Shown here in pieces: positions 15,212 to 23,535 of a stretch of DNA of 36,729 nt. The notes under the pieces were generated by a model. It did not search any database. It was not told the origin of the DNA and was given only the letters and a program-made list of their open reading frames with translations. The translations under genes and the position numbers were made by a program. The DNA comes from an uncultured Clostridia bacterium (lineage in GTDB: Bacteria; Bacillota; Clostridia; Christensenellales; Borkfalkiaceae), in assembly GCA_944341895.1 (NCBI GenBank), contig CALVMB010000010.1:1-36729 (forward strand), given 5' to 3'. Numbering within the stretch: position 1 is the stretch's first letter; each line of letters starts with the position of its first letter.

Positions 15212-15380
15212 GGCGGCGCCGTTTTACTGTCGGTGTTCGTCTTTGTGTTTTGCGATTGTTCTGCCGATCTTTTTTGCCCGCGGGCAGGTATGCCTTGGCG
15301 GCGCCGTTTTACTGCCAGTGTTCGTCTTTGAGTTTGGCGAGCGTCCAGCCGATCTTTTTTCCCGCGAGCAGGTATGCCTT
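15212..15380. repeat. Tandem duplication of the acyltransferase 3' end
   Basis: Copy A (15212-15296, 85 nt) and copy B (15297-15380, 84 nt) align along their whole length with scattered differences. Copy B contains the last 23 codons and the stop of the minus-strand acyltransferase gene. Copy A lies just beyond the stop and is frame-shifted by one base, so it is a decayed copy of the gene tail. A further 9-nt start of the unit recurs at 15381. Confidence 0.92.
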
Positions 15381-16127
15381 GGCGGCGCGCTGCAGCGAGG
15401 TGTCTTCGGGCAACTGTTCGTAGGGCAGGCGCTTTCCGTAGATCCAGTCGAGCGCGGCGGGGCTCTCGTCGTCGGTGCGCAGAACGGTAAAATCGCTCTG
15501 GAAACGCAGGATGTTGGAGGTGGCGGGGAGCAGATCGTGCAGGGCGGGCGTCATCAGCCACGATTCGCAGTACACGCCGCCCGCACACCAGTCGGGAAAG
15601 CGTTCGGCAAAGAAGGCGTGCGCTTCGGCGTAGGAAGCGAACGCCGCTTCGGCGTCCAGCCGCACACCCGCGGGGATGTGCAGGCTGATGAATTTGCTGC
15701 GTTCTTCGTTTTGGGTGCATTCGTATTCGAAGGAACCGAATCGGAATTCGCGCAGGGCGAGTTGGCGGGGGAACCACCATCCCCAGCGGAACATGCATTT
15801 TCCTTCTGCCTTCTTGTCCGCCGCCACGAAGCGGGAGAGGAACTGCATGGTTTCGTCGAATACCTTGTCGGGAATGCCTTGCCGCACATATTCGTCGTAC
15901 GTGCGCAGGGCGCAGTGCGCCATGCAGGCGAGCATCTTCATGCCGTCCTCGTCGGGAGCGAGCGCTTGCTGCAACTCGCGCACTCCCTCGTCCCAGGTCG
16001 CGGGGGAGTATAGTTTTTCCCACAGCGGGCGCAGCGCTTCGTGGTCGTACGACCTGTCGACGTCCGCGACGAGGGCGCGCGCCTCTTCGTCCATGCCGAT
16101 GCGTCCGAAAAATTGTTCGAGCGTCAT
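15309..16127 (-). CDS. Probable acyltransferase (NAT_N / GNAT_C-like domain pair)
   Basis: The 272-residue product resembles the two-part family with an alpha-helical N-acyltransferase N-terminal domain (about 1-110) followed by a GNAT-like C-terminal domain (about 115-260). The FRWGWWFPRQLALREFRFGSFE stretch (in parts) and the ISLHIPAG...CESWLMTPALHDLLP segment are the parts I recognise. Substrates of this family are not known to me. The start is the ATG at 16127 with AGGAGGT 6 nt upstream; an extended start at 16196 would run through a terminator hairpin. The intrinsic terminator of the upstream gene ends about 7 nt before this ribosome site, and I see no promoter in between. The 3' end is duplicated beyond the stop. 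Confidence 0.7.
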   Translation of the reverse strand: MTLEQFFGRIGMDEEARALVADVDRSYDHEALRPLWEKLYSPATWDEGVRELQQALAPDEDGMKMLACMAHCALRTYDEYVRQGIPDKVFDETMQFLSRFVAADKKAEGKCMFRWGWWFPRQLALREFRFGSFEYECTQNEERSKFISLHIPAGVRLDAEAAFASYAEAHAFFAERFPDWCAGGVYCESWLMTPALHDLLPATSNILRFQSDFTVLRTDDESPAALDWIYGKRLPYEQLPEDTSLQRAAKAYLLAGKKIGWTLAKLKDEHWQ

Positions 16128-16147
16128 GCCAAAACCTCCTCGCTTTG

Positions 16148-16175
16148 AAAAAAGCGGGCGGCGAATGCCGCCCGC
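16148..16175 (-). terminator. Minus-strand terminator directly before the acyltransferase ribosome site
   Basis: Read on the minus strand, a perfect 9-bp GC stem (16175-16167 with 16162-16154) is followed at once by TTTTTT (16153-16148). It lies 36 nt after the stop of the kinase-like gene and immediately before the next gene's AGGAGG. Confidence 0.85.
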
Positions 16176-16211
16176 CGTGCTTTTTTGCCGCGGCAAAGAT
16201 CGGCTTGCCGC

Positions 16212-17033
16212 TCAGCGGATGTGGATGCGGGTGCAGCGCACGTCGCCCGCGAGGATCTCGCGCAGCGAATAGCGCGCGTTCGCGATGAGAACTTCCGTTC
16301 CCTGCGCCGCCGCTTCCTTGACGTATTCCAGTTTCGCCTTCGCGCCGCCCGCGCCCTCGCGGGAAGCGCCTTCGCAGAAGCGCTTGTAGTGTTCGATGGC
16401 GTCCAGCAGTTCGGCGTCGTTCTTGCCCGCGATCTCCTCGATGAGGGTGGAAGGGTCGCGCGGATCGGTGTAGATGCCGTCCACGCTCGTGAGGATGAGC
16501 AGCGTCTTTGCGTGCACGAGACAGGCGACCAGCGAGGCGGTCTCGTCGTTGTCGATGCATTCGTGCACGACCGCCTGCGATTTGGCGAGCGCGGAGATCT
16601 CCATGCGGCGGTTTTCGGACTGCGAAACGGCATCGTTGTAGTTCACGATGGGAATGGCGTTCTGGTCCTTGCAGCGCAGCAGCAGTTTTTTGATGTGCTC
16701 GCGCTTGACTTCGTCGTTGAAATGGTGGTGCTCGACCAGGATCTGCCGCACCGAATATTTGCTGTCCACGTACTGGCGGTAGGTCTGCATCAGGATGGCC
16801 TGGCCCTGCGCGGCATAGTCCGTCTTGGCGTCCTCGCCTGCGGGAAGTTCGTGTCCCGCGCGCATGATATAGTCCAGCCTGCCGATCTCCGTCGCGCCGC
16901 TCGAGATCCAGATGTACCCGGGGCGCAGTTCGCGCGACAGCCGCGCCACGCGCGTGTAGTCGATCATGTTGTCGTGCTTGTCGATCAGCGCCATCGAGCC
17001 GATCTTGCCGACCAGTTCTACGTCGAATTTCAT
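16212..17033 (-). CDS. Glutamate-5-kinase-like amino-acid kinase
   Basis: The 273-residue product has an amino-acid-kinase fold laid out like ProB: GKIGSMALID at 9-18, SSGATEIG at 44-51, GQAILMQTYRQY near 77-88, IPIVNYNDAVS at 127-137, DNDETA at 161-166 and LILTSVDGIYTDP following. It would phosphorylate glutamate or a related acid. The PUA domain of many ProB proteins is missing, and no proA is nearby, so the substrate is uncertain; automated pipelines could call it a uridylate kinase. I chose ATG 17033 (GAGGGAAAGGAC upstream) because the next ATG at 17111 falls within the promoter -10 box. Confidence 0.75.
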   Translation of the reverse strand: MKFDVELVGKIGSMALIDKHDNMIDYTRVARLSRELRPGYIWISSGATEIGRLDYIMRAGHELPAGEDAKTDYAAQGQAILMQTYRQYVDSKYSVRQILVEHHHFNDEVKREHIKKLLLRCKDQNAIPIVNYNDAVSQSENRRMEISALAKSQAVVHECIDNDETASLVACLVHAKTLLILTSVDGIYTDPRDPSTLIEEIAGKNDAELLDAIEHYKRFCEGASREGAGGAKAKLEYVKEAAAQGTEVLIANARYSLREILAGDVRCTRIHIR

Positions 17034-17109
17034 GTCCTTTCCCTCGTCGGCGCATACTTGCGCGCCGCGTTGTCCATACTGATTGTGCAACGTTTCCGTG
17101 ATTTGTTTC

Positions 17110-17138
17110 ATTATACCGCGGAACGAATAAAAAAGCAA
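17110..17138 (-). promoter_or_regulatory. Promoter of the kinase-like gene (minus strand)
   Basis: On the minus strand TTGCTT (17138-17133), a 17-bp spacer and TATAAT (17115-17110). The leader to the start at 17033 would be about 70 nt. Confidence 0.8.
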
Positions 17139-17150
17139 CCGAAAAGCAAA

Positions 17151-17690
17151 ATGTATCTGAAAAAGCCCTTCTTGCGGCGCATGCTCGCCTGCGCCGCCCT
17201 CATCGTTTCCGTCTGCGGGGCGGTACGTGCCGCGTTGCGCGCCGCCGCCGCACTCTTCCGCGTCCGCCCGCGCCGCGCTGCCGCTGTCCGCGCGCTTGCC
17301 TGCGCCGCGCTCGCCGCGGCATGCCTTGCGCTGTCCGGCTGTGCGGTGCGCGAAATGTCTTCGCTGCGCGCGTTTTCAAAGCCGTACCTCGGCGAATACG
17401 ACTGCGTGTATGCCGAATGCGGCGGCGTCGACCTGCTCGAAGATCTGCGCGAAGTGGTCCTCTCGCTCGGCGAAGACGGCACGTTCACCGTCACCGCGCA
17501 TCCCAAACAGGGCGAGGCGCACACCGCGACGGGCAGGTACGAATTCGAGGAATCGAGCGGCGTCCTGACCTTTCACTGCGGCAAGGGGAGCCGCGCGGTC
17601 GTGCAGCGCTGTCTGCTGGAGGGCGGCACCTTCACCTTTGTGCAGAACGTGGCGGGCATGCGACTGTTTGCGCGTTTCTCCCGCCGCTGA
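17151..17690 (+). CDS. Predicted lipoprotein with lipocalin-like beta domain
   Basis: The product of up to 179 residues has a lipobox LSGC with the lipidated Cys at about 64, followed by a roughly 115-residue domain of short beta strands (YLGEYDCVY, VVLSLGEDGTFTV, ATGRYEFEE, TFTFVQN) that looks like a small lipocalin-type barrel. Two hydrophobic, Ala/Cys-rich segments precede the lipobox, and no good ribosome site precedes the ATG at 17151, so the true start may be further in, for example a TTG near 17235. It should be anchored to the outer face of the membrane. I do not recognise a function. The gene diverges from the kinase-like gene and is followed by a shared terminator. Confidence 0.65.
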   Translation: MYLKKPFLRRMLACAALIVSVCGAVRAALRAAAALFRVRPRRAAAVRALACAALAAACLALSGCAVREMSSLRAFSKPYLGEYDCVYAECGGVDLLEDLREVVLSLGEDGTFTVTAHPKQGEAHTATGRYEFEESSGVLTFHCGKGSRAVVQRCLLEGGTFTFVQNVAGMRLFARFSRR

Positions 17691-17793
17691 GGACGGGGAA
17701 GCGCAGAAAATCAAGCCGCTTTTTCGGCGGCAGAAAGGCGCGATGCCCCGCACGGACATGCGGCGCATCGCGCAGAAGGGGCATGGCCTGCAC

Positions 17794-17827
17794 AAAAAAA
17801 CACACCGCCGCGGCGGTGTGTTTTTTT
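17794..17827. terminator. Bidirectional terminator between lipoprotein and tkt
   Basis: A perfect 34-bp palindrome has seven As on the left and seven Ts on the right around a GC core. It can end transcription from both converging genes. Confidence 0.92.
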
Positions 17828-17835
17828 GTTTTTGA

Positions 17836-19812
17836 TCAGACTTTGTTGAGGGAGCGGAACGCCTTTTCGACGACGTTGTCGGCGGTGAAGCCGAACATCT
17901 CGAACAGTTTGCCCGCAGGGCCGCTGGCACCGAAGGTCGTCATGCCGATGATCTCGCCGCAGTCTCCCGCGTATTTGTACCAGGAATAGGGGGACGCCGC
18001 TTCCACGCACACGCGCGCCTTGACTTCGGGCGGCAGGACTTCGTCCTTGTACGCCTGCGGCTGTTTTTCGAACTCTTCCATGCACGGCATGGAGACGACG
18101 CGCGCGTCCACGCCCTTGCCTTTGAGGATCTCTTTCGCCTGCATGCACTGTTCCACTTCCGAACCGCTCGCGATGAGCAGGACGTCGGGGGTCGCCTTGT
18201 CGCTGTCGGCGAGGATGTAGCCGCCCTTGAGCGCTTCCAGCCCCGATTTTTCGTACTGCGGCAGATTCTGGCGGGTGAGCACCAGGCAGGTCGGCGACGT
18301 GCCCGTCAGCGCGGAGATCCACGCCGCCGTCGTCTCTTTGCCGTCCGCCGGGCGGTACACTTTCATGTTCGGGATGGAACGCAGCGCGATGAGTTGTTCG
18401 ACGGGTTCATGCGTGGGACCGTCCTCGCCGACGCCGATGGAGTCGTGCGTCAGGATGTAGGTGACGGGCTGGTGCATGAGCGCGGACAGGCGCATCGCGT
18501 GCTTCATGTAATCGGAGAAGATGAAGAAGGTGGAGCAATAGCATTTCAGCCCGCCGTGCAGTTGCATGCCGTTGGTGATCGCCGCCATCGCGTGCTCGCG
18601 GATGCCGAAGTGCATGTTCGAACCGCTCTTGTCCTCGGCGCAGAAACTCGCGCGCTTTTTCATGTTGGACTTGTTGGAAGGGGCGAGGTCCGCCGAACCG
18701 CCGATCAGGTTGGGGATGAGGTCGGCAAGTTTGTTCAGGACGGTGAAACTCGTGTTGCGGGTCGCGTCGGGTTTGGCAAATTCAAACAGGGAGGCGTTGT
18801 TTTTGAGGTCGGGCAGTTCGCCGCTCATATACTGCTTGTACAGCGCCGCCAGTTCGGGATACGCCGCTTCGTATTCTTTGAACAGTCTCTTCCACTTGCC
18901 CTGCCTGGACGCGCCTTTTTTGGCGATCGCGGCGCAGTGGTCGGCGACTTCCTGCGGGATCTCGAAGGGCGCGCACGTCCAGCCGAGGTTTTCCTTGGTC
19001 TTTTGCAGGTTTTCGGCACCGAGCGGCGAGCCGTGGCACTCGTGCGAGCCCGCGAGCGGCGAGCCGTAGCCGATGACCGTCTTGCAGATGATGATCGAGG
19101 GGCGTACGGTATCCGCTTTCGCCTTTTTCACCGCGCGTTTGAGCAGGTCGAGGTCGTTCGCGTCGTCCACCTTGATGACCTGCCAACCTTGCGCCTTGAA
19201 GCGCGCCGCCACGTCCTCTTTGAAGGTGATGTCGGTGTCGCCCTCGATGGTGATGTCGTTGTCGTCGTAGAAGAGGATGAGTTTGCCCAGCTGGTGGGTG
19301 CCCGCGAACGAGCATGCCTCATAGGAGATGCCCTCTTCCAGGCATCCGTCGCCGCACAGGACGTAGGTGTAGTGATCGACGACGGGGAACCCTTCGCGGT
19401 TGAAGGTCGCGGCGAGGTGCGCCTCGGCGACCGCCATGCCGACGGCGTTGGCGATGCCCTGGCCGAGCGGGCCGGTCGTCGTCTCGATGCCGGGGGTGTG
19501 GCCGTATTCGGGGTGCCCCGGCGTCTTGTAGCCGAGTTGGCGGAAGTTCATCATGTCTTCCTTGGAAATGTCATAGCCGAACAGATAGAGCAGGGAATAG
19601 TTCAGCATGGAACCGTGCCCCGCGGAAAGCACGAAGCGGTCGCGGTCGTCCCATTTGGGATCCTTGGGGTTGAATTTGAGGAAGTCCGCGAAGATTGTGT
19701 ACCCGATGGGCGCGCTGCCGAGGGGCAGGCCGGGGTGACCCGAGTTCGCTTTCTGGATGGCTTCCGCGGAAAGGATGCGGATGGCGTTGACCGTCTGCTG
19801 TTGAACGTTCAT
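17836..19812 (-). CDS. tkt: Transketolase
   Basis: This thiamine-diphosphate enzyme moves two-carbon units between sugar phosphates in the pentose phosphate pathway. The 658-residue single chain is the full-length form. The N-terminal substrate segment AIQKANSGHPGLPLGSAP, the thiamine-binding GDGCLEEG at 154-161 with the later DNDITIEG, and the transketolase motif HDSIGVGEDGPTHEPVEQL near 450 are all present. AGGAGA precedes the ATG. It follows the phosphohexomutase gene by 61 nt with no terminator between, so both are probably on one transcript. A bidirectional terminator lies 8 nt past the stop. Confidence 0.97.
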   Translation of the reverse strand: MNVQQQTVNAIRILSAEAIQKANSGHPGLPLGSAPIGYTIFADFLKFNPKDPKWDDRDRFVLSAGHGSMLNYSLLYLFGYDISKEDMMNFRQLGYKTPGHPEYGHTPGIETTTGPLGQGIANAVGMAVAEAHLAATFNREGFPVVDHYTYVLCGDGCLEEGISYEACSFAGTHQLGKLILFYDDNDITIEGDTDITFKEDVAARFKAQGWQVIKVDDANDLDLLKRAVKKAKADTVRPSIIICKTVIGYGSPLAGSHECHGSPLGAENLQKTKENLGWTCAPFEIPQEVADHCAAIAKKGASRQGKWKRLFKEYEAAYPELAALYKQYMSGELPDLKNNASLFEFAKPDATRNTSFTVLNKLADLIPNLIGGSADLAPSNKSNMKKRASFCAEDKSGSNMHFGIREHAMAAITNGMQLHGGLKCYCSTFFIFSDYMKHAMRLSALMHQPVTYILTHDSIGVGEDGPTHEPVEQLIALRSIPNMKVYRPADGKETTAAWISALTGTSPTCLVLTRQNLPQYEKSGLEALKGGYILADSDKATPDVLLIASGSEVEQCMQAKEILKGKGVDARVVSMPCMEEFEKQPQAYKDEVLPPEVKARVCVEAASPYSWYKYAGDCGEIIGMTTFGASGPAGKLFEMFGFTADNVVEKAFRSLNKV

Positions 19813-19873
19813 GATACGATTCTCCTAAAAAATTTATTTTTGATTGGGAAACCGCGCCGCGGTGCGGACGCGC

Positions 19874-21394
19874 TTATCGGTCCAGGTATGCTTTCAGCCC
19901 GCCGAGGTCGATGTTGTCCGCGTAGGGGGCGAGCAGGTCGAGAAGTTCGGCGGCGATGGCTTTGCAGCCGCCCGCGCCGTTGCTCTCGAAGTTGATGGGA
20001 ACGATGGGCTCGTGCAGGCTCATGCGCACCAGCGCCCAGCCGTCGCCGTGCGCCTTGTCGAAGTTGATGCGCACGCCCTCGTAGTTGACTTTGGCGAGCG
20101 CCGCGCCTTCGCGCGCGGGGACTGCCTTCTGCACCCCGTCGATCGCCGCCGCGCCGTGCGCTTTGAAGTCGGGCTTGCCCGCTTCGGTGAACCCCAGCCG
20201 CACTTCCGCCGCTTCGGCGGGTTCGGGAAGATCGGCGATGAGGTCGGCGATGTCCTTGCCCGTTTTGGTGAGTTTCGCCAGCGAAACGAGCAGCCGCGTC
20301 ACGAGGTAGGCGCCGTCGTCGAGGAAGTAGTTCTCTTTGAGCGCCGCGTGTCCGCTCGTCTCGATGGCGAGGGGCGCGTTCCCGCCCGCGGCGTTGATCT
20401 CCTTCGCCTTGTCGATGACGTTGCGATACCCGCGCTTAAAGCGGCAGTGCACGCCGCCGCGCGCTTCGATGAACTGCGTCAGCCCGTCCGACGTCACCGA
20501 GTCGGTCACGATGGTCGAGCCGGGTTCCTCTTCCAGAAGGATGGCGGAGATGAGCGCGATCAGACGGTTGCGGTTGATCTCTTCGCCGCTCTTGTCCACG
20601 GCGCCCACGCGGTCGACGTCGGTATCGAAGATGATGCCGAAATCGGCGCCCGTCGCCCTGACCTGCGAACAGATGGCCGCCATCGCCTCTTTGTTTTCGG
20701 GGTTGGGGATGTGGTTGGGGAAGCGCCCGTCGGGGTCGAGGAAGCGGCTGCCTTCGGTGTCCGCGCCCAGCGGCTTCAATACCTTGTCCACATAGAACCC
20801 GCCTGCGCCGTTGCCCGCGTCCACGATGATCTTTTTGCCCGCGAGCGGCTTTTCTTCGCCCGTCTTTTCGCGCACGAACCGCACGAGGTTTTCGCTGTAT
20901 TTTCCGATGTAGTCGATGCGTTTCTGCGTGCCCGTGCCCGTGCGCGCCTTGCCTTCGGCGGCGAGCGTCAGGATGGCGGAGATGTCCTTGCCTTCCAGCC
21001 CGCCTTCGGGCAGGAAAAATTTCATGCCGTTCTTGTTGGAGGGCAGGTGGCTCGCCGTGATCATGATCGAGGCGTCCGCGCCGTAATCTTCCTGCAAGAG
21101 CATGAACATGGAAGGGGTGGAGGACAGCCCTGTCAGCAGCACGTCGCACCCGCTCTCGTTGGCGGCGTCCGCCGCCGCGCGTTCGATGCGCTGTGCCGAC
21201 AGCCTCGAATCGTGCCCGATCGCGATGACGGGCCGCGCCTTGCCGCACTGCTCCGCCAGGCGCAGGCAGAACGCTTTGACGATCCCGCGCACCGCCTCGT
21301 CGGTCAGCGTGACGGGCTCGCCCGCGACGCCTTCGATCGCCACGCCGCGCACGTCCGTCCCGCTTTTCAGATTCATCCAGTCCTGTTGTGTCAT
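19874..21394 (-). CDS. Phosphohexomutase (phosphomannomutase/phosphoglucomutase family)
   Basis: The enzyme shifts phosphate between C1 and C6 of a hexose phosphate. The 506-residue product has the phosphoserine loop TASHLPSNKNG with S115, the metal loop DTDVDRVG (D257, D259, D261), the sugar-specificity loop ETSGHAALKENYFLDDG and a C-terminal phosphate-binding domain (about 410-506). The catalytic loop has Leu where most relatives have Asn (TASHNP). Sequence does not settle whether mannose, glucose or both are used; GlmM is less likely because the specificity loop differs. With tkt downstream it forms a sugar-phosphate unit. Confidence 0.92.
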   Translation of the reverse strand: MTQQDWMNLKSGTDVRGVAIEGVAGEPVTLTDEAVRGIVKAFCLRLAEQCGKARPVIAIGHDSRLSAQRIERAAADAANESGCDVLLTGLSSTPSMFMLLQEDYGADASIMITASHLPSNKNGMKFFLPEGGLEGKDISAILTLAAEGKARTGTGTQKRIDYIGKYSENLVRFVREKTGEEKPLAGKKIIVDAGNGAGGFYVDKVLKPLGADTEGSRFLDPDGRFPNHIPNPENKEAMAAICSQVRATGADFGIIFDTDVDRVGAVDKSGEEINRNRLIALISAILLEEEPGSTIVTDSVTSDGLTQFIEARGGVHCRFKRGYRNVIDKAKEINAAGGNAPLAIETSGHAALKENYFLDDGAYLVTRLLVSLAKLTKTGKDIADLIADLPEPAEAAEVRLGFTEAGKPDFKAHGAAAIDGVQKAVPAREGAALAKVNYEGVRINFDKAHGDGWALVRMSLHEPIVPINFESNGAGGCKAIAAELLDLLAPYADNIDLGGLKAYLDR

Positions 21395-21426
21395 TCTTTC
21401 CTCCGATAAAGATTCTCTTACCTGCC

Positions 21427-21455
21427 ATTATACCGTATTTGCTTCGGTTTTTCAA
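21427..21455 (-). promoter_or_regulatory. Promoter of the phosphohexomutase-tkt operon (minus strand)
   Basis: On the minus strand TTGAAA (21455-21450), a 17-bp spacer and TATAAT (21432-21427), 33 nt before the start codon. Confidence 0.88.
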
Positions 21456-21562
21456 GCCTTTTTGAAAAAAACGTCCGCCCAATGGCCGTGAATTGCGATC
21501 CCGCGGCGGGCGGCACGTTCGGTGCGGCAGAAAAAATCCTTGCATTCGGGCGCCGCTTTTAT

Positions 21563-21591
21563 TTGCATGCCCGTGCGTTTTATGGTATAAT
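21563..21591 (+). promoter_or_regulatory. Promoter of the degV pair
   Basis: TTGCAT (21563-21568), a 17-bp spacer and TATAAT (21586-21591). Two small hairpins (around 21601-21635) lie in the leader before the ribosome site. Confidence 0.85.
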
Positions 21592-21653
21592 CGAACCAAC
21601 GCGGTGCAAAAACCGCATCGGCAGTTTTGCCGTTCCGCAAAAGAGGAGATCCC

Positions 21654-22544
21654 ATGCAGAAATTTCTGATCTCGACCGATTCGACGGCGGACCTGTACGC
21701 CGCCTATATGCAGGAGCATGATGTGCGGTGCGTCAGCCTCACATATATCGTGGAAAAAGACGGGCAGTTTTCGGAAGAACTGGACGCGTATACCGAGTAT
21801 GCGCAGTACGTCGATTTCTTCCGCCGCCTGCGCGCGGGTGCGTTCTCCCGCACGTCCATGCTCAATTACGAGAGCCATTATGAGCATTTTCTGAAACTTG
21901 CCAAAGAGGGCGCGAAGGACGTGGTGCATTTTACCATTTCCAGCGGGCTTTCGCCCACCGTCACCGTCGCGGAACAGGCGGCGGAAGCGGTGCGCAAGGA
22001 CTATCCCGCCTTCCGCGTGTTCGCGGTGGATTCGCTGACGGCGACCATCGGGCAGGGCGCGCTCGTGCGCGCGGCGGTGCGCCTGCGCGACGAGGGCAAA
22101 ACGGCGGAAGAGACCTTTGCCTATGTCAAAGATCTGACCCGCCACATCCAGTATGCCATCGTCGCCAACGATCTGTTCTATCTCAAGCGCGGCGGCAGGG
22201 TGTCCGCCGTGGCGGCGGTCGCCGGTTCGGTGCTGCAGGTCAAGCCCGTGCTCTCGTTCACTAAGGAGGGCAAACTGGCGGTGGTGGAAAAGTGCCGCGG
22301 CATGAAAAAGGCGTTCGCCTATGCGCTGGAAAAGATGCGCAAATTCGAGCCCGTGCGCGAACATCCGCTCCTCTGGATCGTACATACCGATGCGGAAAAG
22401 GACGCGGAGGAACTTGCCGACATGGTCGAAGCGCAGGTCGGCATCCGTCCCGACGTGACCATCATGGGTCCCGTCATCGGCTCGCACGTAGGACCCGGCG
22501 CCGTCGCCGTCATCTGGAAATCGGCGCAGGAGCGGCAGGACTGA
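21654..22544 (+). CDS. DegV-family fatty-acid-binding protein (copy 1)
   Basis: DegV/FakB proteins bind a fatty acid and present it to the kinase FakA for phosphorylation and use in phospholipids; no fakA is in this window. The 296-residue product has the N-terminal ISTDSTADLY motif, the TSMLN lipid-site motif near 68, a HFTISSGLSPT segment near 101, and the C-terminal YLKRGGRVSAVAAVAGSVLQ (near 176-195) with RGMKKAF. ATG 21654 has AGAGGAGAT upstream; a start at 21627 would lack such a site. A close paralog follows, and a GC-rich hairpin pair separates the two. Confidence 0.93.
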   Translation: MQKFLISTDSTADLYAAYMQEHDVRCVSLTYIVEKDGQFSEELDAYTEYAQYVDFFRRLRAGAFSRTSMLNYESHYEHFLKLAKEGAKDVVHFTISSGLSPTVTVAEQAAEAVRKDYPAFRVFAVDSLTATIGQGALVRAAVRLRDEGKTAEETFAYVKDLTRHIQYAIVANDLFYLKRGGRVSAVAAVAGSVLQVKPVLSFTKEGKLAVVEKCRGMKKAFAYALEKMRKFEPVREHPLLWIVHTDAEKDAEELADMVEAQVGIRPDVTIMGPVIGSHVGPGAVAVIWKSAQERQD

Positions 22545-22564
22545 ACGCTTTTGTCTGCTTTCGT

Positions 22565-22627
22565 CCGCCTCGCACGCAAAGCGAGGCGGCACAGTTTTCA
22601 TATCTCTCCGCGCACGGCAGTGCGCGG
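22565..22627 (+). other. Two hairpins between the degV paralogs
   Basis: A 9-bp stem (22565-22573 with 22581-22589) is followed by an 8-bp stem (22608-22615 with 22620-22627, GGCA loop). Neither has a T-run, so they are unlikely to terminate; the second lies just before the next ribosome site and may affect RNA processing or relative expression. Confidence 0.6.
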
Positions 22628-22644
22628 GCACCGAGGAGAAAAAT

Positions 22645-23535
22645 ATGGAACCGTTCGTGATCTCCGTGGATTCCACGGCAGACCTGTATGCGGCGTACGC
22701 CGCCGAGCACGGCATTTCCGTCGCCGCGCTCACCTATACCGTCGAAAAGGACGGGCAACTTGCCGAATATAAGGACGCGTTCACCGAATACGCGCAGTAC
22801 GTCGACTTTTTCGCACAACTGCGTTCGGGCGCCTTTTCGCGCACGTCCATGCTGAATTTTGACCGTCATTTTGCGCATTTCGAGAACATTGTGCGCGGCG
22901 GCGCACACGAGGTCCTGCATTTCAGCCTTTCGGGCGGGCTCTCTCCCACGGCGAACGTCGCGGCGGAGGCGGCAAAGGCGGTGGAACAGACCTATCCCGG
23001 CTGCAAGATCTACGTCATCGACAGCCTGGGCGCGACGGCGGGGACGGCCACGCTGGTGCGCACGGCGGTCCGCTTGCGCGACGAAGGCGCGTCCGCGCAA
23101 CTGGCGGCGAGCGAACTGCTTGCCCTGCGCCTGCGCGTGCAGTACGTCATCATCGCCAACGATCTGTATTATCTCAAGCGCGGCGGCAGGGTGTCCGCCG
23201 TGGCGGCGGTCGCTGGTTCGCTGTTGCAGGTCAAACCCGTGCTCACCTTTACGCGCGCGGGCAAACTTTCGGTCGTGGAGAAATGCCGCGGCATGAAAAA
23301 GGCGTTCGCGTACGCGCTGGAGCGGCTGAAAGAGGTCCCCCCGGACGACCATTACCGTGAGATCGGCATCGTGCATACCGATGCGGAAAGGGATGCGGAA
23401 GAACTCGCTTCCATGGTCGAGGCGGCGGTCGGGTACCGCCCTGTCGTCACCATCATGGGGCCGGTCATCGGCTCGCACCTCGGTCCCGGTGCCGTCGGCA
23501 TGGGCTGGATCTCCGTCGCCGAACGGCAGGGCTGA
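22645..23535 (+). CDS. DegV-family fatty-acid-binding protein (copy 2)
   Basis: This is a 296-residue paralog of the preceding gene, of the same length and motif order: ISVDSTADLY, TSMLN, HFSLSGGLSPT, YLKRGGRVSAVAAVAGSLLQ and RGMKKAF. The two proteins differ mainly in the middle helices, which may reflect different acyl-chain preference (inference from known FakB1/FakB2 specialisation). A 44-nt stretch (23170-23213) is identical at every base to 22179-22222 in copy 1, more than protein conservation requires. GAGGAGAA precedes the ATG. It is probably cotranscribed with copy 1. Confidence 0.93.
   Translation: MEPFVISVDSTADLYAAYAAEHGISVAALTYTVEKDGQLAEYKDAFTEYAQYVDFFAQLRSGAFSRTSMLNFDRHFAHFENIVRGGAHEVLHFSLSGGLSPTANVAAEAAKAVEQTYPGCKIYVIDSLGATAGTATLVRTAVRLRDEGASAQLAASELLALRLRVQYVIIANDLYYLKRGGRVSAVAAVAGSLLQVKPVLTFTRAGKLSVVEKCRGMKKAFAYALERLKEVPPDDHYREIGIVHTDAERDAEELASMVEAAVGYRPVVTIMGPVIGSHLGPGAVGMGWISVAERQG

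Noticed and set aside
14050-17055. 1001-codon open frame on the minus strand
   Set aside because: It crosses uppP, the tandem repeat, a terminator and parts of two minus-strand genes in a wrong frame. Length comes from GC bias.
17034-17138. Longer N-terminus for the kinase-like protein
   Set aside because: The candidate ATG at 17111 overlaps the -10 box of the promoter, so it would not be transcribed.
16185-17150. Upstream extension of the plus-strand lipoprotein frame
   Set aside because: It runs antisense through the kinase-like gene and lacks a signal sequence; the lipobox must lie near the N-terminus.
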